From an uncultured Verrucomicrobiales bacterium (GTDB lineage Bacteria; Verrucomicrobiota; Verrucomicrobiia; Verrucomicrobiales; Akkermansiaceae): a stretch of DNA of 7,864 nucleotides. This document shows, piece by piece, positions 1 to 5,164 of the stretch. Every line of letters begins with the position of its first letter. Position 1 is the first letter of the stretch. The stretch is from contig CALFTQ010000001.1 in the NCBI GenBank assembly GCA_937916135.1, positions 1 through 7,864 on the forward strand. Direction: 5' to 3'. A program made the translations under genes and the position numbers. Under the pieces are notes generated by a model that saw nothing but the letters and a program-made list of their open reading frames with translations, searched no databases and had not been told where the DNA came from.

Positions 1-55
1 CCCGCGACCTCAGCCGTGACAGGGCTGCGCTCTAACCAAACTGAGCTACCGCTCC
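1..55 (-). tRNA. tRNA-Asp (GTC), 3' part cut by window edge
   Basis: Read on the minus strand from base 55, the sequence folds as the first two thirds of a tRNA. It has acceptor 5' strand GGAGCGG, then TA at tRNA positions 8-9, and a D stem GCTC/GAGC. The anticodon stem CAGCC/GGCTG encloses the loop CTGTCAC, followed by a 5-nt variable loop AGGTC and the T-stem 5' strand GCGGG. The anticodon GTC (complement of bases 18-20) reads Asp GAC/GAU codons. The T loop, acceptor 3' strand and CCA end lie outside the window, so the terminal pairing and discriminator base cannot be checked. More tRNAs may follow off the left edge. Confidence 0.95.
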
Positions 56-56
56 G

Positions 57-92
57 TCGGTTTTACCGAGTTCGCCGCTTTGCAGCGGGAAC
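57..92 (-). other. pre-tRNA 5' leader with two stem-loops
   Basis: The stretch between the predicted start (about 92) and the tRNA contains two hairpins back to back. The first pairs GTTC + CCGCT (70-73, 75-79) with AGCGG + GAAC (84-92), with a one-base bulge at 74. The second is TCGGT/ACCGA (57-61 with 65-69) with a 3-nt loop. Almost the whole leader is paired. A role in RNase P or leader processing is inference. The stems could also be an accident of GC-rich sequence. Confidence 0.45.
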
Positions 93-98
93 GGGCGC

Positions 99-127
99 AT
101 TATACAGATGCTGCGGCGGCATTGCAA
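99..127 (-). promoter_or_regulatory. sigma70 promoter of tRNA-Asp
   Basis: On the minus strand TTGCAA (bases 127-122) is followed after exactly 17 nt by a perfect TATAAT (104-99). A GC-rich discriminator, GCGCCCG, comes immediately after it. GC-rich discriminators are known from stringently controlled stable-RNA promoters, so growth-rate or ppGpp control is a reasonable inference. Predicted transcription start is near base 92, about 37 nt before the mature tRNA 5' end. Confidence 0.8.
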
Positions 128-146
128 GCCTTTTTTGAAAAAAATG

Positions 147-174
147 TTGCATCAGGTGACAAAAATGCTAGAAT
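147..174 (+). promoter_or_regulatory. promoter of the DUF2157 gene pair
   Basis: TTGCAT (147-152) is followed after 16 nt by TAGAAT (169-174), a five-of-six match to the -10 consensus. It is preceded by TGC (166-168), giving an extended -10. The start would be near base 181, leaving a leader of about 21 nt before the ATG at 202. This promoter faces away from the tRNA promoter, and the two -35 boxes are only about 20 bp apart. Confidence 0.6.
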
Positions 175-201
175 GAGGCCTGGAATCATAGCTGAATTGT
201 C

Positions 202-1326
202 ATGAAACGCAAAGAGATAGAGCAATTGCAGGCGGCGGGCCTGATATCGGCTGAGCAGGCGGTGGCGATTGCGGAGCATTTTCATCTGAACGGCGGTCGC
301 CGGTGGAATTGGCTGGTGCTGAGCATGTCTACCCTGGCGGGCGGGCTGATTCTGGGCGGTATCATCATGCTGATATCGGCGAACTGGGAGGCTATCCCGG
401 ATGTGGTGAAGATGGCGGTGGCCATGGCACTGCTGCTGGGGTTCTGGGTGGCCTGGGCCCGCACGCGGGAGAACTATCCGTGGATATCGGAGGGGCTGGG
501 CCTGGTGGGGGGCGGCATGTGGCTGGGCTGCATTGCGCTTTATGGGCAGATTTTCCAGCTCCAGAATCCGTTTGCAGAGGGGTGCATGTTGTTCTTCCTG
601 GGTGTGTGCGCGATTCCGTTCATTGTGCGGCAGCGCTTGCTGGTGGTTGTGGTGGCGGTGGCGAGTGCGGTGCTGCTGGGTGCCTTGCTGGATAATCGGG
701 AATCGTGGTTGAGTCTGCGGCCCTGGATTTCGGATGATTCGACGGAGATGGCATGCTGGGTTCTGCTTTGCATGGTGTGGTGGCTGCTGGGCGAGCATTG
801 GCGCACGTCTGCCGGGGCCTGTCGCAGCTATGCCTGGATAGGGATGGTTGCTATTCTGCATTTTCTGTTTATCGCACAGATTTCTTTGCTGTATCAGGCG
901 GTTCGCGCTGATGAAAATCCGGTTCTGCCGGGGCTCCTGCTGGCTGTTCCGCTGCTCTTGTTGTGGAAACCGAAGGGGGTGGACTGGCCTCACTGGGGGC
1001 TGATGATGGCGCTTCTTTCCCTACCGTATCCTATCGGGCTGATGCTGAAAGGTTCTGCTGGGGGCGAGTTCATGGGCGTGCTTTGCGGGTTTGCCATGGG
1101 CGGCGGGTTGATGTATCTGGGTCACGCAGCGAAGCGCCTTTCCTGGCTGAATTACGGCTCGCTGATGGTCTTTTTTGCTGGGATTGCGCTGATTGCAAAT
1201 GTGCTGGAATCACTCACCGGTTCGGGTCTGGTGCTGATAATAGCCGGTCTGCTGATGCTGGGGCTGGTGTGGCTGTTGGAAAAACAGCGTCGTGCGCTGG
1301 CAAAGTCTATCAAGGAGAATGCTTAA
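202..1326 (+). CDS. DUF2157 family polytopic membrane protein
   Basis: This 374-residue protein is predicted to lie in the cytoplasmic membrane. The first 30 residues are soluble and helical (MKRKEIEQLQAAGLISAEQA), typical of the short cytoplasmic head of the DUF2157 family. Next comes the family's characteristic first membrane block GGLILGGIIMLISANWEAIP (residues about 47-66), then roughly nine to ten more hydrophobic segments and a basic C-terminal tail (KQRRALAKSIK). The YGQIFQ stretch at about 114-119 is also usual in the family. No enzymatic motif is visible and the function is unknown. The ATG at 202 is the only sensible start: it begins the conserved head and sits just after a promoter, although no Shine-Dalgarno site is seen. 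It is 15 nt upstream of a GDYXXLXY gene, a pairing known for this family, so the two probably work together. Confidence 0.85.
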   Translation: MKRKEIEQLQAAGLISAEQAVAIAEHFHLNGGRRWNWLVLSMSTLAGGLILGGIIMLISANWEAIPDVVKMAVAMALLLGFWVAWARTRENYPWISEGLGLVGGGMWLGCIALYGQIFQLQNPFAEGCMLFFLGVCAIPFIVRQRLLVVVVAVASAVLLGALLDNRESWLSLRPWISDDSTEMACWVLLCMVWWLLGEHWRTSAGACRSYAWIGMVAILHFLFIAQISLLYQAVRADENPVLPGLLLAVPLLLLWKPKGVDWPHWGLMMALLSLPYPIGLMLKGSAGGEFMGVLCGFAMGGGLMYLGHAAKRLSWLNYGSLMVFFAGIALIANVLESLTGSGLVLIIAGLLMLGLVWLLEKQRRALAKSIKENA

Positions 1327-1341
1327 CCCTTTTTACATAAG

Positions 1342-2196
1342 ATGAAACGCGTTTACCTGTTGTTTGCGGTGGTGGCAGCCCAGTTAATCTGGCTGGGGTG
1401 GAATTATGCCGACCGCACCCGCGAGATGGCCGAGGCCCCGGTGATTCACATCGAATGCACGGATTACGACCCGCGCGATTTGTTCCGCGGGGATTATGTG
1501 AGCATCCGGACCCGGCAGGAGGTGCCGCTGGAGCTGGCGGGGGCTTCCATCTACTGGGGCGAGAAAGTCTGCAACAGCGTGAATACCTACTCCCGCTGGA
1601 ACAGTGATACCTGCAAGCATGAGCCCTATCCGGTCTCGAATCCCCTGCCGCCCAGAACCGCTCCGGATGGCTCATCTGTAGAAATAGGTGATGGCCTTGA
1701 GCATGGATACTCCGGGCCTGGCAGGACGGTGACTTTCTTAGGAATTTCTGAGCAACTGGCCGTCTACTGGAAGAAAGAGGCGGATGGCCTTCACCACGTG
1801 TGTCGCGTAGAGGCTCCCGGTTCTGCACAGGATTCTCCGGCAGCGGGTGAAACCCGCGCTCTGATGTGGGGCGATATAGTATCGGATTTCGATATCGAGA
1901 AGGAGGGAGAGAAGATTATATCGGTGAAGCAGAAGGCGAAGCTGCGTTTGTCTTTTTCCCGGAACTATTGGAAAAATATGCGCTTCTATGTGGAAGAAGG
2001 CACGGGGGATATCCGTCGGCTCTGGCTCAATGAAATTGAGGGGAAGGATAATGTGCCGTTCGATAAAGTCCGCCGCACGGTGGATATCGTCCTCCGCGAG
2101 AATGCCGCCGCCATCCCCCGCATGTTGTACCTGAACGGTGTTGCCTATCCCGAGGCCATCGAGCAGATGCGGAATAAGACGTTCAAGTGGGAGTGA
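1342..2196 (+). CDS. GDYXXLXY domain protein, membrane-anchored
   Basis: This 284-residue protein has one N-terminal membrane segment or uncleaved signal (residues about 4-21, YLLFAVVAAQLIWLGWNY). The rest is predicted to be outside the cytoplasm. The family hallmark is at residues 43-52 (DPRDLFRGDY), where G50-D51-Y52 begin the GDYXXLXY motif; here the tail of the motif reads VSIRT rather than the ideal. Four cysteines in the first half of the mature part could form disulfides. A second conserved-looking region near the C terminus (RRLWLNEIEGKDNVPFDKVR) fits a second ligand or assembly lobe. The molecular role of the family is not established. The start follows the DUF2157 stop by 15 nt with no separate promoter seen, so the two genes are most likely one transcript. 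Confidence 0.85.
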   Translation: MKRVYLLFAVVAAQLIWLGWNYADRTREMAEAPVIHIECTDYDPRDLFRGDYVSIRTRQEVPLELAGASIYWGEKVCNSVNTYSRWNSDTCKHEPYPVSNPLPPRTAPDGSSVEIGDGLEHGYSGPGRTVTFLGISEQLAVYWKKEADGLHHVCRVEAPGSAQDSPAAGETRALMWGDIVSDFDIEKEGEKIISVKQKAKLRLSFSRNYWKNMRFYVEEGTGDIRRLWLNEIEGKDNVPFDKVRRTVDIVLRENAAAIPRMLYLNGVAYPEAIEQMRNKTFKWE

Positions 2197-2198
2197 GA

Positions 2199-2226
2199 TA
2201 AAATATAAGAAAAAACTTATATTATA
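2199..2226 (+). promoter_or_regulatory. AT-rich dyad upstream of toxin gene
   Basis: AATATAAG (2202-2209) and CTTATATT (2216-2223) form a perfect 8-bp inverted repeat around six A's, extended by TA/TA outside one mismatch. The right arm contains TATTAT (2220-2225), a -10-like hexamer for the toxin-antitoxin unit, but no good -35 is present. Such a dyad over a promoter would suit an XRE antitoxin operator (inference). It could instead be a weak terminator for the preceding gene pair. Confidence 0.4.
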
Positions 2227-2551
2227 GTCTTGCCGTCAGGTGGCTGATTTGCAAGAATACCCTTGCCGGATGAGCAAATGGAACATCATAGAGGCGGCGC
2301 AGTATCACCGCGATCTGAAGAAGATGCTGAAGAAGTATCCTCGGGAGACACGGCAGATGCTGGTCAATCTGGTGCGTTATCGAGAAGCACTGGAGGGGTG
2401 TGATAATCCGCTGCTGCTTGTGCAGTTCCCTTTTGTGCATCGGGAGTCGTCCGGATGCCATGCTCTGACTCAGCAGCCTCTTTCATCGGCAGCGCAAACC
2501 CGGTTGTACCTGTATTGTCACATAGATGAACATAATCTGCATTTAATTTGT

Positions 2552-2555
2552 CTAG
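2552..2555. repeat. target-site duplication CTAG, left copy
   Basis: CTAG directly precedes the left inverted repeat and is part of the toxin codons CTA-G. The identical copy at 3139-3142 starts the second toxin fragment. A single copy is what the reconstructed intact gene requires. Confidence 0.8.
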
Positions 2556-2579
2556 TATGGTGTTCGGAAAATATCTAGC
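2556..2579 (+). repeat. left terminal inverted repeat
   Basis: Begins TATGGTGTTCGGAAAATA. Against the inverted right end it matches 19 of 24 positions, with mismatches at 4, 6, 13, 19 and 22. The shared core is GTTCGG followed by an A-rich run. Confidence 0.85.
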
Positions 2580-2595
2580 CCATAAATGGGAGTTT

Positions 2596-2600
2596 GGAGG
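2596..2600 (+). promoter_or_regulatory. strong Shine-Dalgarno site of the GNAT gene
   Basis: GGAGG lies 7 nt before the ATG at 2608 and fixes that start over an in-frame TTG at 2548 that lies in toxin sequence outside the element. It is the only textbook ribosome binding site among the gene starts in this window. A small dyad CCCAT-AA-ATGGG (2579-2590) sits just upstream. Confidence 0.85.
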
Positions 2601-2607
2601 AAACAGT

Positions 2608-3072
2608 ATGGTTGAACGTGCATCCATTTCAGATATTGCATCATTGACTGCATTAAGATTGGAATTCTTGCAAGAAGACTGCGGCGAATTGAGTGGAGAA
2701 ATTAAAAGTAAGCTCATAGAAGCTTTGCCAGCTTACTTTGAAAAGAATCTTAACCATAATATCTTCTGCTACCTAATTAGAGAAACGGAAGAAGTCGTTG
2801 CCTGTGCATTCTTGCTAATAGTTGAAAAGCCTGCAAATCCGATGTTCATAACAGGCAGAACAGGAACTGTGCTTAACGTATACACGAAACCGATATGCCG
2901 ACATAAGGGGTATGCAAAAGCGATAATGAAAACGCTGCTACAGGATGCAGTTGAACTGAATTTGAGTTTTGTGGAACTTGAATCTACAGAGGCTGGATAC
3001 GATTTGTATAAATCCATTGGTTTTACTGATGATGTGTCAAAGTACCATTGTATGAAATGGTACAACGTATAG
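2608..3072 (+). CDS. GNAT family N-acetyltransferase, cassette passenger
   Basis: This 154-residue single-domain protein of the Gcn5-related acetyltransferase fold would transfer acetyl from acetyl-CoA to an amine in the cytoplasm. The substrate is not recognisable. The acetyl-CoA site (motif A) is clear: a strand GTVLNVYTKP runs into the pyrophosphate loop RHKGYAKAIM, matching R-x-x-G-x-A. Then follow a long helix and strand (LLQDAVELNLSFVELEST) and the usual C-terminal helix and turn GYDLYKSIGF. The length is normal for a stand-alone GNAT and the gene appears intact. It fills most of the transposase-less element. Its AT-rich codon use and strong Shine-Dalgarno site differ from all neighbours, which points to recent transfer, perhaps from a low-GC Firmicute (inference). 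Self-protection, antibiotic modification or general metabolite acetylation are all possible. Confidence 0.9.
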   Translation: MVERASISDIASLTALRLEFLQEDCGELSGEIKSKLIEALPAYFEKNLNHNIFCYLIRETEEVVACAFLLIVEKPANPMFITGRTGTVLNVYTKPICRHKGYAKAIMKTLLQDAVELNLSFVELESTEAGYDLYKSIGFTDDVSKYHCMKWYNV

Positions 3073-3114
3073 TGAAATTCCAATTTGTCAGTCTGGTTAT
3101 TCACCAGAGGGTAT

Positions 3115-3138
3115 GCCAGTTATTTCCCGAACGCTATA
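3115..3138 (-). repeat. right terminal inverted repeat
   Basis: Read inward on the minus strand it begins TATAGCGTTCGGGAAATA and continues ACTGGC, 19 of 24 identical to the left end. On the plus strand its outer edge plus the CTAG gives TATACT (3135-3140), a -10-like word pointing towards the antitoxin gene. No matching -35 was found. Confidence 0.85.
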
Positions 3139-3142
3139 CTAG
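3139..3142. repeat. target-site duplication CTAG, right copy
   Basis: CTAG immediately follows the right inverted repeat, and the toxin sequence resumes after it (GAGATAAG...). CTAG is palindromic, so it cannot be told apart from an extension of the inverted repeats except by the reading-frame argument, which needs exactly one copy in the empty site. Confidence 0.8.
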
Positions 3143-3217
3143 GAGATAAGCACAGCCAGCCGGGTGATAATCGCTTCTGCTCGGAATATGTCAAGAACCT
3201 GAAATCATAAAGACGTT

Positions 3218-3607
3218 ATGGATGATAAAGAATATCTTACCCCCGACCCCGGATTGGGAACCTCTCATTCGACTTTGAAAGAGGGGCATGTGCCCCATTT
3301 GATTTCAGAGACGGACTGGGATGCTATAGAGAATGAAGCCAGGGCCTATTCCATTGCAGACCGTCTGGTGGAAATGCGAGTATCGGCTGGTCTTTCGCAA
3401 AAGGATATGGCGGTTGCGTTGAATTGCCGTCAGCCGCGTATTGCGGAAATTGAGTCGACTCCCAATGAAAAGATGAGCTTGAAATCGATTTCCCGCTATG
3501 TTGAGGTGACTCGTAAAACCTTGGATGTCGTGCTGCAGGACGGTAAACGCCTTGTTATGCGGCCTGCTCCCAAAAAATCGAAGTCCCGGGAGCTGGCATA
3601 CGCATAG
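3218..3607 (+). CDS. XRE-family antitoxin (HigA-like)
   Basis: This 129-residue DNA-binding protein is probably the antitoxin and autorepressor partner of the disrupted toxin gene, whose stop codon lies 7 nt upstream. The N-terminal 45 residues are acidic and variable (MDDKEYLTPDPGLG..., then ETDWDAIENEARAY), and may be the toxin-binding part. Residues about 46-106 form a Cro/C1-type helix-turn-helix: IADRLVEMRVSAGLSQKDMA, then VALNCRQPRIAEIES as recognition region, then a helix near SLKSISRYVE. The C-terminal tail is basic (MRPAPKKSKSREL). The reading frame is intact although the toxin is broken. The insertion has put it 146 nt behind the GNAT gene, so its expression may now depend on the element. 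No good Shine-Dalgarno site is seen. Its identity as antitoxin rests on gene order and fold. Confidence 0.85.
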   Translation: MDDKEYLTPDPGLGTSHSTLKEGHVPHLISETDWDAIENEARAYSIADRLVEMRVSAGLSQKDMAVALNCRQPRIAEIESTPNEKMSLKSISRYVEVTRKTLDVVLQDGKRLVMRPAPKKSKSRELAYA

Positions 3608-3615
3608 GGTGGGGA

Positions 3616-3641
3616 ATCTTTCCCAATGAAAGGGGGAAGAT
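3616..3641 (+). terminator. stem-loop after the antitoxin gene
   Basis: ATCTTTCCC (3616-3624) pairs with GGGGAAGAT (3633-3641), with one G-U pair and an 8-nt loop. It starts 8 nt after the antitoxin stop. No T run follows, so it is at best a weak or Rho-assisted terminator or a 3' stabilising stem. Confidence 0.4.
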
Positions 3642-3662
3642 AAGCCCGGGAAATAAAGGAAA

Positions 3663-3751
3663 ACGATATCCAGTCTCCTGCGGAGACTGGACGATATCCG
3701 GCTGCGCCGGACGATATCTTGCCTGCGGCAAGACGATATCCGCTCTGCGGA
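3663..3751. repeat. array of four hairpins joined by ACGATATC
   Basis: ACGATATC occurs at 3663-3670, 3691-3698, 3711-3718 and 3733-3740. After each copy comes a perfect hairpin using the copy's final TC as the start of the stem. The arms are TCCAGTCTCC/GGAGACTGGA (10 bp), TCCGGC/GCCGGA (6 bp), TCTTGCC/GGCAAGA (7 bp) and TCCGC/GCGGA (5 bp). The first three have a TGC loop and the last TCT. All units share a central CTGCG. Stem sequences differ, yet pairing is always perfect, so structure rather than sequence appears conserved. On the plus strand the array ends in ACTTTT; on the minus strand it ends in ATATCGTTTT. It lies between convergent genes, so a bidirectional terminator or a REP/BIME-like repeat is plausible. 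Confidence 0.8.
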
Positions 3752-3754
3752 CTT

Positions 3755-5134
3755 TTATAACCCCATCTTACCCGGGTTGAGGATGCCGGCGGGGTCGAGG
3801 GCGGCTTTGAGGGCGCGGTGCGCATCCAGGGCTACATCACCGATGGCGCGGGGGAACCAGGGGGCCTTGGCGAGGCCGATGCCGTGCTCGCCGGTGATGC
3901 TGCCGCCGTGTGCCATGACCCAGTCGAAGAGGCGGTTCACCAGGTCATCGGCTGGTTCGCGGATGTCGCGGCCTTCGGCATCCTTGAGCACCATGATGTT
4001 GGTGTGGATGTTGCCATCGCCGCTGTGGCCGAAGCAGGCCACGGGTATGCCGGTTTCCTGCTGCATGCTCTCGCAGAAGCTCACCAGCTCCACCAGTTGC
4101 GAGCGGGGAATGACGATGTCCTCATTCAGCTTGGTGAGCCCGGTGGCTTTCAGGCTGTAGGAGAATTCGCGGCGCAGCTGCCAGATGGCTTCCACCTCGG
4201 GCTCGGTGCGGGCATAGACCACCTCGGTGGCGCCGGTTTTGCGCAGAATGGAGGCTATGGCTTCCAGCTCAGTGGCCACGGCATCGGCCTGGCCGTCAAT
4301 TTCAATGATGATGTGGCCCTTCGCTCCGGCGGGCAGGGCGCTGGGCCCCAGGTGATTGCGGGCGGCTGCCAGGGTGAAGGCATCCGTAATCTCAATGGCG
4401 CAGGGCAGGTGGCCACCCTGCAGGGTGTTCTGCACGGCGGCGGCGGCCAGGGCAAATTGCGGGAAACTGGCGTGCAGCGCAGCGCGGGCGGGCGGCGCGG
4501 GAATGATGCGCAGCGTGGCTTCGGTCACGATGCCGAGCATGCCTTCGCTGCCGCAGAAAAGCCCCACCAGGTCAAAGCCCTGCTTGTTCTTGTGGGTGCG
4601 GCCACCGCAGCGCAGCACGCGGCCATCCGCCAGCACCACGGTGAGCCCCAGCACATAGGCGCGTGTCACGCCGTATTTCAGGCAGCGGGGTCCGCCGGCG
4701 TTGGTGGCGATATTGCCGCCGATGCTGGATTCCTTGCGCGAGGCGGGGTCGGGTGGGTAGAACCAGCCCACTTCCGCGCAGGCGGCCTGCAAATCAGCGG
4801 TGAGCACCCCGGCCTCGGCCACGGCCACGCCATCCGCCGGGTTTACCTCCAGAATGCGGGTCATGCGGGCCACGGAAATGACGATACCGCCCCGCACCGG
4901 CACACAGCCGCCCACGTAGCCCACACCGGCGCCGCGCGGGGTCACGGGAATACCGCGCTCGTGCGCAAACTTCAGAGCGGTGGCCACGTGCTGCGTTTCG
5001 GTAGCCAGCACCACGGCCTGCGGCAGCGCAGCGGCGTGCCATTTATCGCCCGCATGAGCCTGCAGTGTGGCCTCGTCCGTGCACACGCAATCGCCTAGCA
5101 AAGACTTCAACTCCTCAATCCACTCCGGAATCAT
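3755..5134 (-). CDS. glcD: GlcD/D-lactate dehydrogenase-type FAD-linked oxidase
   Basis: This 459-residue flavoprotein is predicted to oxidise a D-2-hydroxy acid (glycolate, D-lactate or a relative) to the 2-oxo acid. The N-terminal FAD_binding_4 (PCMH) domain shows PRGAGVGYVGG (about 67-77) and the FAD pyrophosphate region SIGGNIATNAGGPRCLKYG (about 137-155). The C-terminal FAD-oxidase domain shows NEDIVIPRSQL, the histidine motif GHSGDGNIHTN (about 369-379), TGEHGIG (414-420) and the typical ending LDPAGILNPGK. Length is normal for a single-chain GlcD. There is no C-terminal iron-sulfur (GlcF-like) extension, and no GlcE or GlcF is in the window, so the electron acceptor is unknown. The ATG at 5134 is chosen because the family begins about here; an in-frame TTG at 5149 lies inside a tandem repeat. 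It is the last gene of the ABC operon, 25 nt after the permease. The exact substrate is unsure. Confidence 0.88.
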   Translation of the reverse strand: MIPEWIEELKSLLGDCVCTDEATLQAHAGDKWHAAALPQAVVLATETQHVATALKFAHERGIPVTPRGAGVGYVGGCVPVRGGIVISVARMTRILEVNPADGVAVAEAGVLTADLQAACAEVGWFYPPDPASRKESSIGGNIATNAGGPRCLKYGVTRAYVLGLTVVLADGRVLRCGGRTHKNKQGFDLVGLFCGSEGMLGIVTEATLRIIPAPPARAALHASFPQFALAAAAVQNTLQGGHLPCAIEITDAFTLAAARNHLGPSALPAGAKGHIIIEIDGQADAVATELEAIASILRKTGATEVVYARTEPEVEAIWQLRREFSYSLKATGLTKLNEDIVIPRSQLVELVSFCESMQQETGIPVACFGHSGDGNIHTNIMVLKDAEGRDIREPADDLVNRLFDWVMAHGGSITGEHGIGLAKAPWFPRAIGDVALDAHRALKAALDPAGILNPGKMGL

Positions 5135-5140
5135 AACCCC

Positions 5141-5164
5141 AATAGTCAATGGTCAATCGTCAAT
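5141..5164. repeat. short 7-bp tandem repeat AATNGTC
   Basis: AATAGTC, AATGGTC and AATCGTC follow one another (5141-5161), plus a partial AAT. On the coding (minus) strand this reads ATTGACN repeats. The repeat covers the permease stop codon (5162-5160) and most of the gap before the oxidase ATG. Heptamer repeats like this are common intergenic fillers in several phyla. Copy-number change would alter the spacing to the oxidase start and possibly the last permease codon. Confidence 0.6.

Larger units (their letters stand above)
2556..3138 (+). mobile_element. transposase-less insertion cassette carrying a GNAT gene
   Basis: The element is 583 bp, bounded by imperfect terminal inverted repeats and flanked by CTAG on both sides. 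Its only gene is an acetyltransferase; no transposase or transposase remnant fits in the remaining about 118 bp. Its removal restores the toxin reading frame exactly. This is the architecture called a mobile insertion cassette: IS-like ends around a passenger gene, moved in trans by a related IS. The duplication can be read as CTAG (as in IS5-type YTAR targets). It can equally be read as TA within a CTAG target, as described for IS630, with ends starting G/C at 2555 and 3139. One copy cannot decide between them. The insert is visibly more AT-rich than the flanks. Confidence 0.85.
2270..3210 (+). pseudogene. RelE/HigB-like toxin gene split by insertion
   Basis: Bases 2270-2555 encode the first 95 residues of a small basic protein (MSKWNIIEAAQYHRDLKKML...). 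Bases 3143-3210 encode its last 22 residues, beginning GDKHSQPGD and ending YVKNLKS. Joining them across the element gives codons TGT CTA GGA GAT AAG and an uninterrupted 117-residue protein. Features suggesting a RelE/HigB-type toxin are its size and basic N-terminal helix, a FVHRESSGCHALTQ core, the RLYLY strand, an HLICLGDK strand and its position before an XRE gene. The exact family was not confirmed. As it stands, translation runs past the junction into VWCSENI and stops at 2578, giving about 102 residues without the C terminus. RelE-fold RNases keep important residues in that part, so the product is probably inactive. The ATG at 2270 is preferred to an upstream GTG at 2240. Confidence 0.85.

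Noticed and set aside
100..993. Long minus-strand open frame opposite the DUF2157 gene
   Set aside because: It is rich in Gln, His, Arg and Pro with no domain, as expected from the antisense of a GC-rich membrane protein gene. It also overlaps the tRNA promoter.
2240..2578. GTG start at 2240 for the toxin
   Set aside because: It adds MADLQEYPCR before a natural-looking ATG at 2270 (MSKWNII...), and no ribosome binding site supports it.
2579..2590. CCCAT/ATGGG mini-dyad as a regulator site
   Set aside because: A 5-bp dyad with a 2-nt centre is too short to separate from chance; it is noted only with the ribosome binding site.
2548..2607. TTG start at 2548 for the acetyltransferase
   Set aside because: It lies in host toxin sequence outside the element; the ATG at 2608 has a strong GGAGG site 7 nt upstream.
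2556..3138. Integron gene cassette
   Set aside because: The right end is an inverted copy of the left end rather than an attC site, there is a direct CTAG duplication, and no integrase or neighbouring cassettes are present.
3663..3751. CRISPR array
   Set aside because: The 8-bp constant word is far too short for a CRISPR repeat, the intervening sequences are self-complementary hairpins of unequal length, and no cas gene is near.
3818..5098. Long plus-strand open frame opposite the oxidase gene
   Set aside because: Its protein is a low-complexity Gly/Ala/His run with no family features, while the minus strand encodes a clear GlcD with all motifs.
5135..5149. TTG start at 5149 for the oxidase
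   Set aside because: It lies within the AATNGTC tandem repeat, adds only five residues and has no better ribosome binding site than the ATG at 5134.
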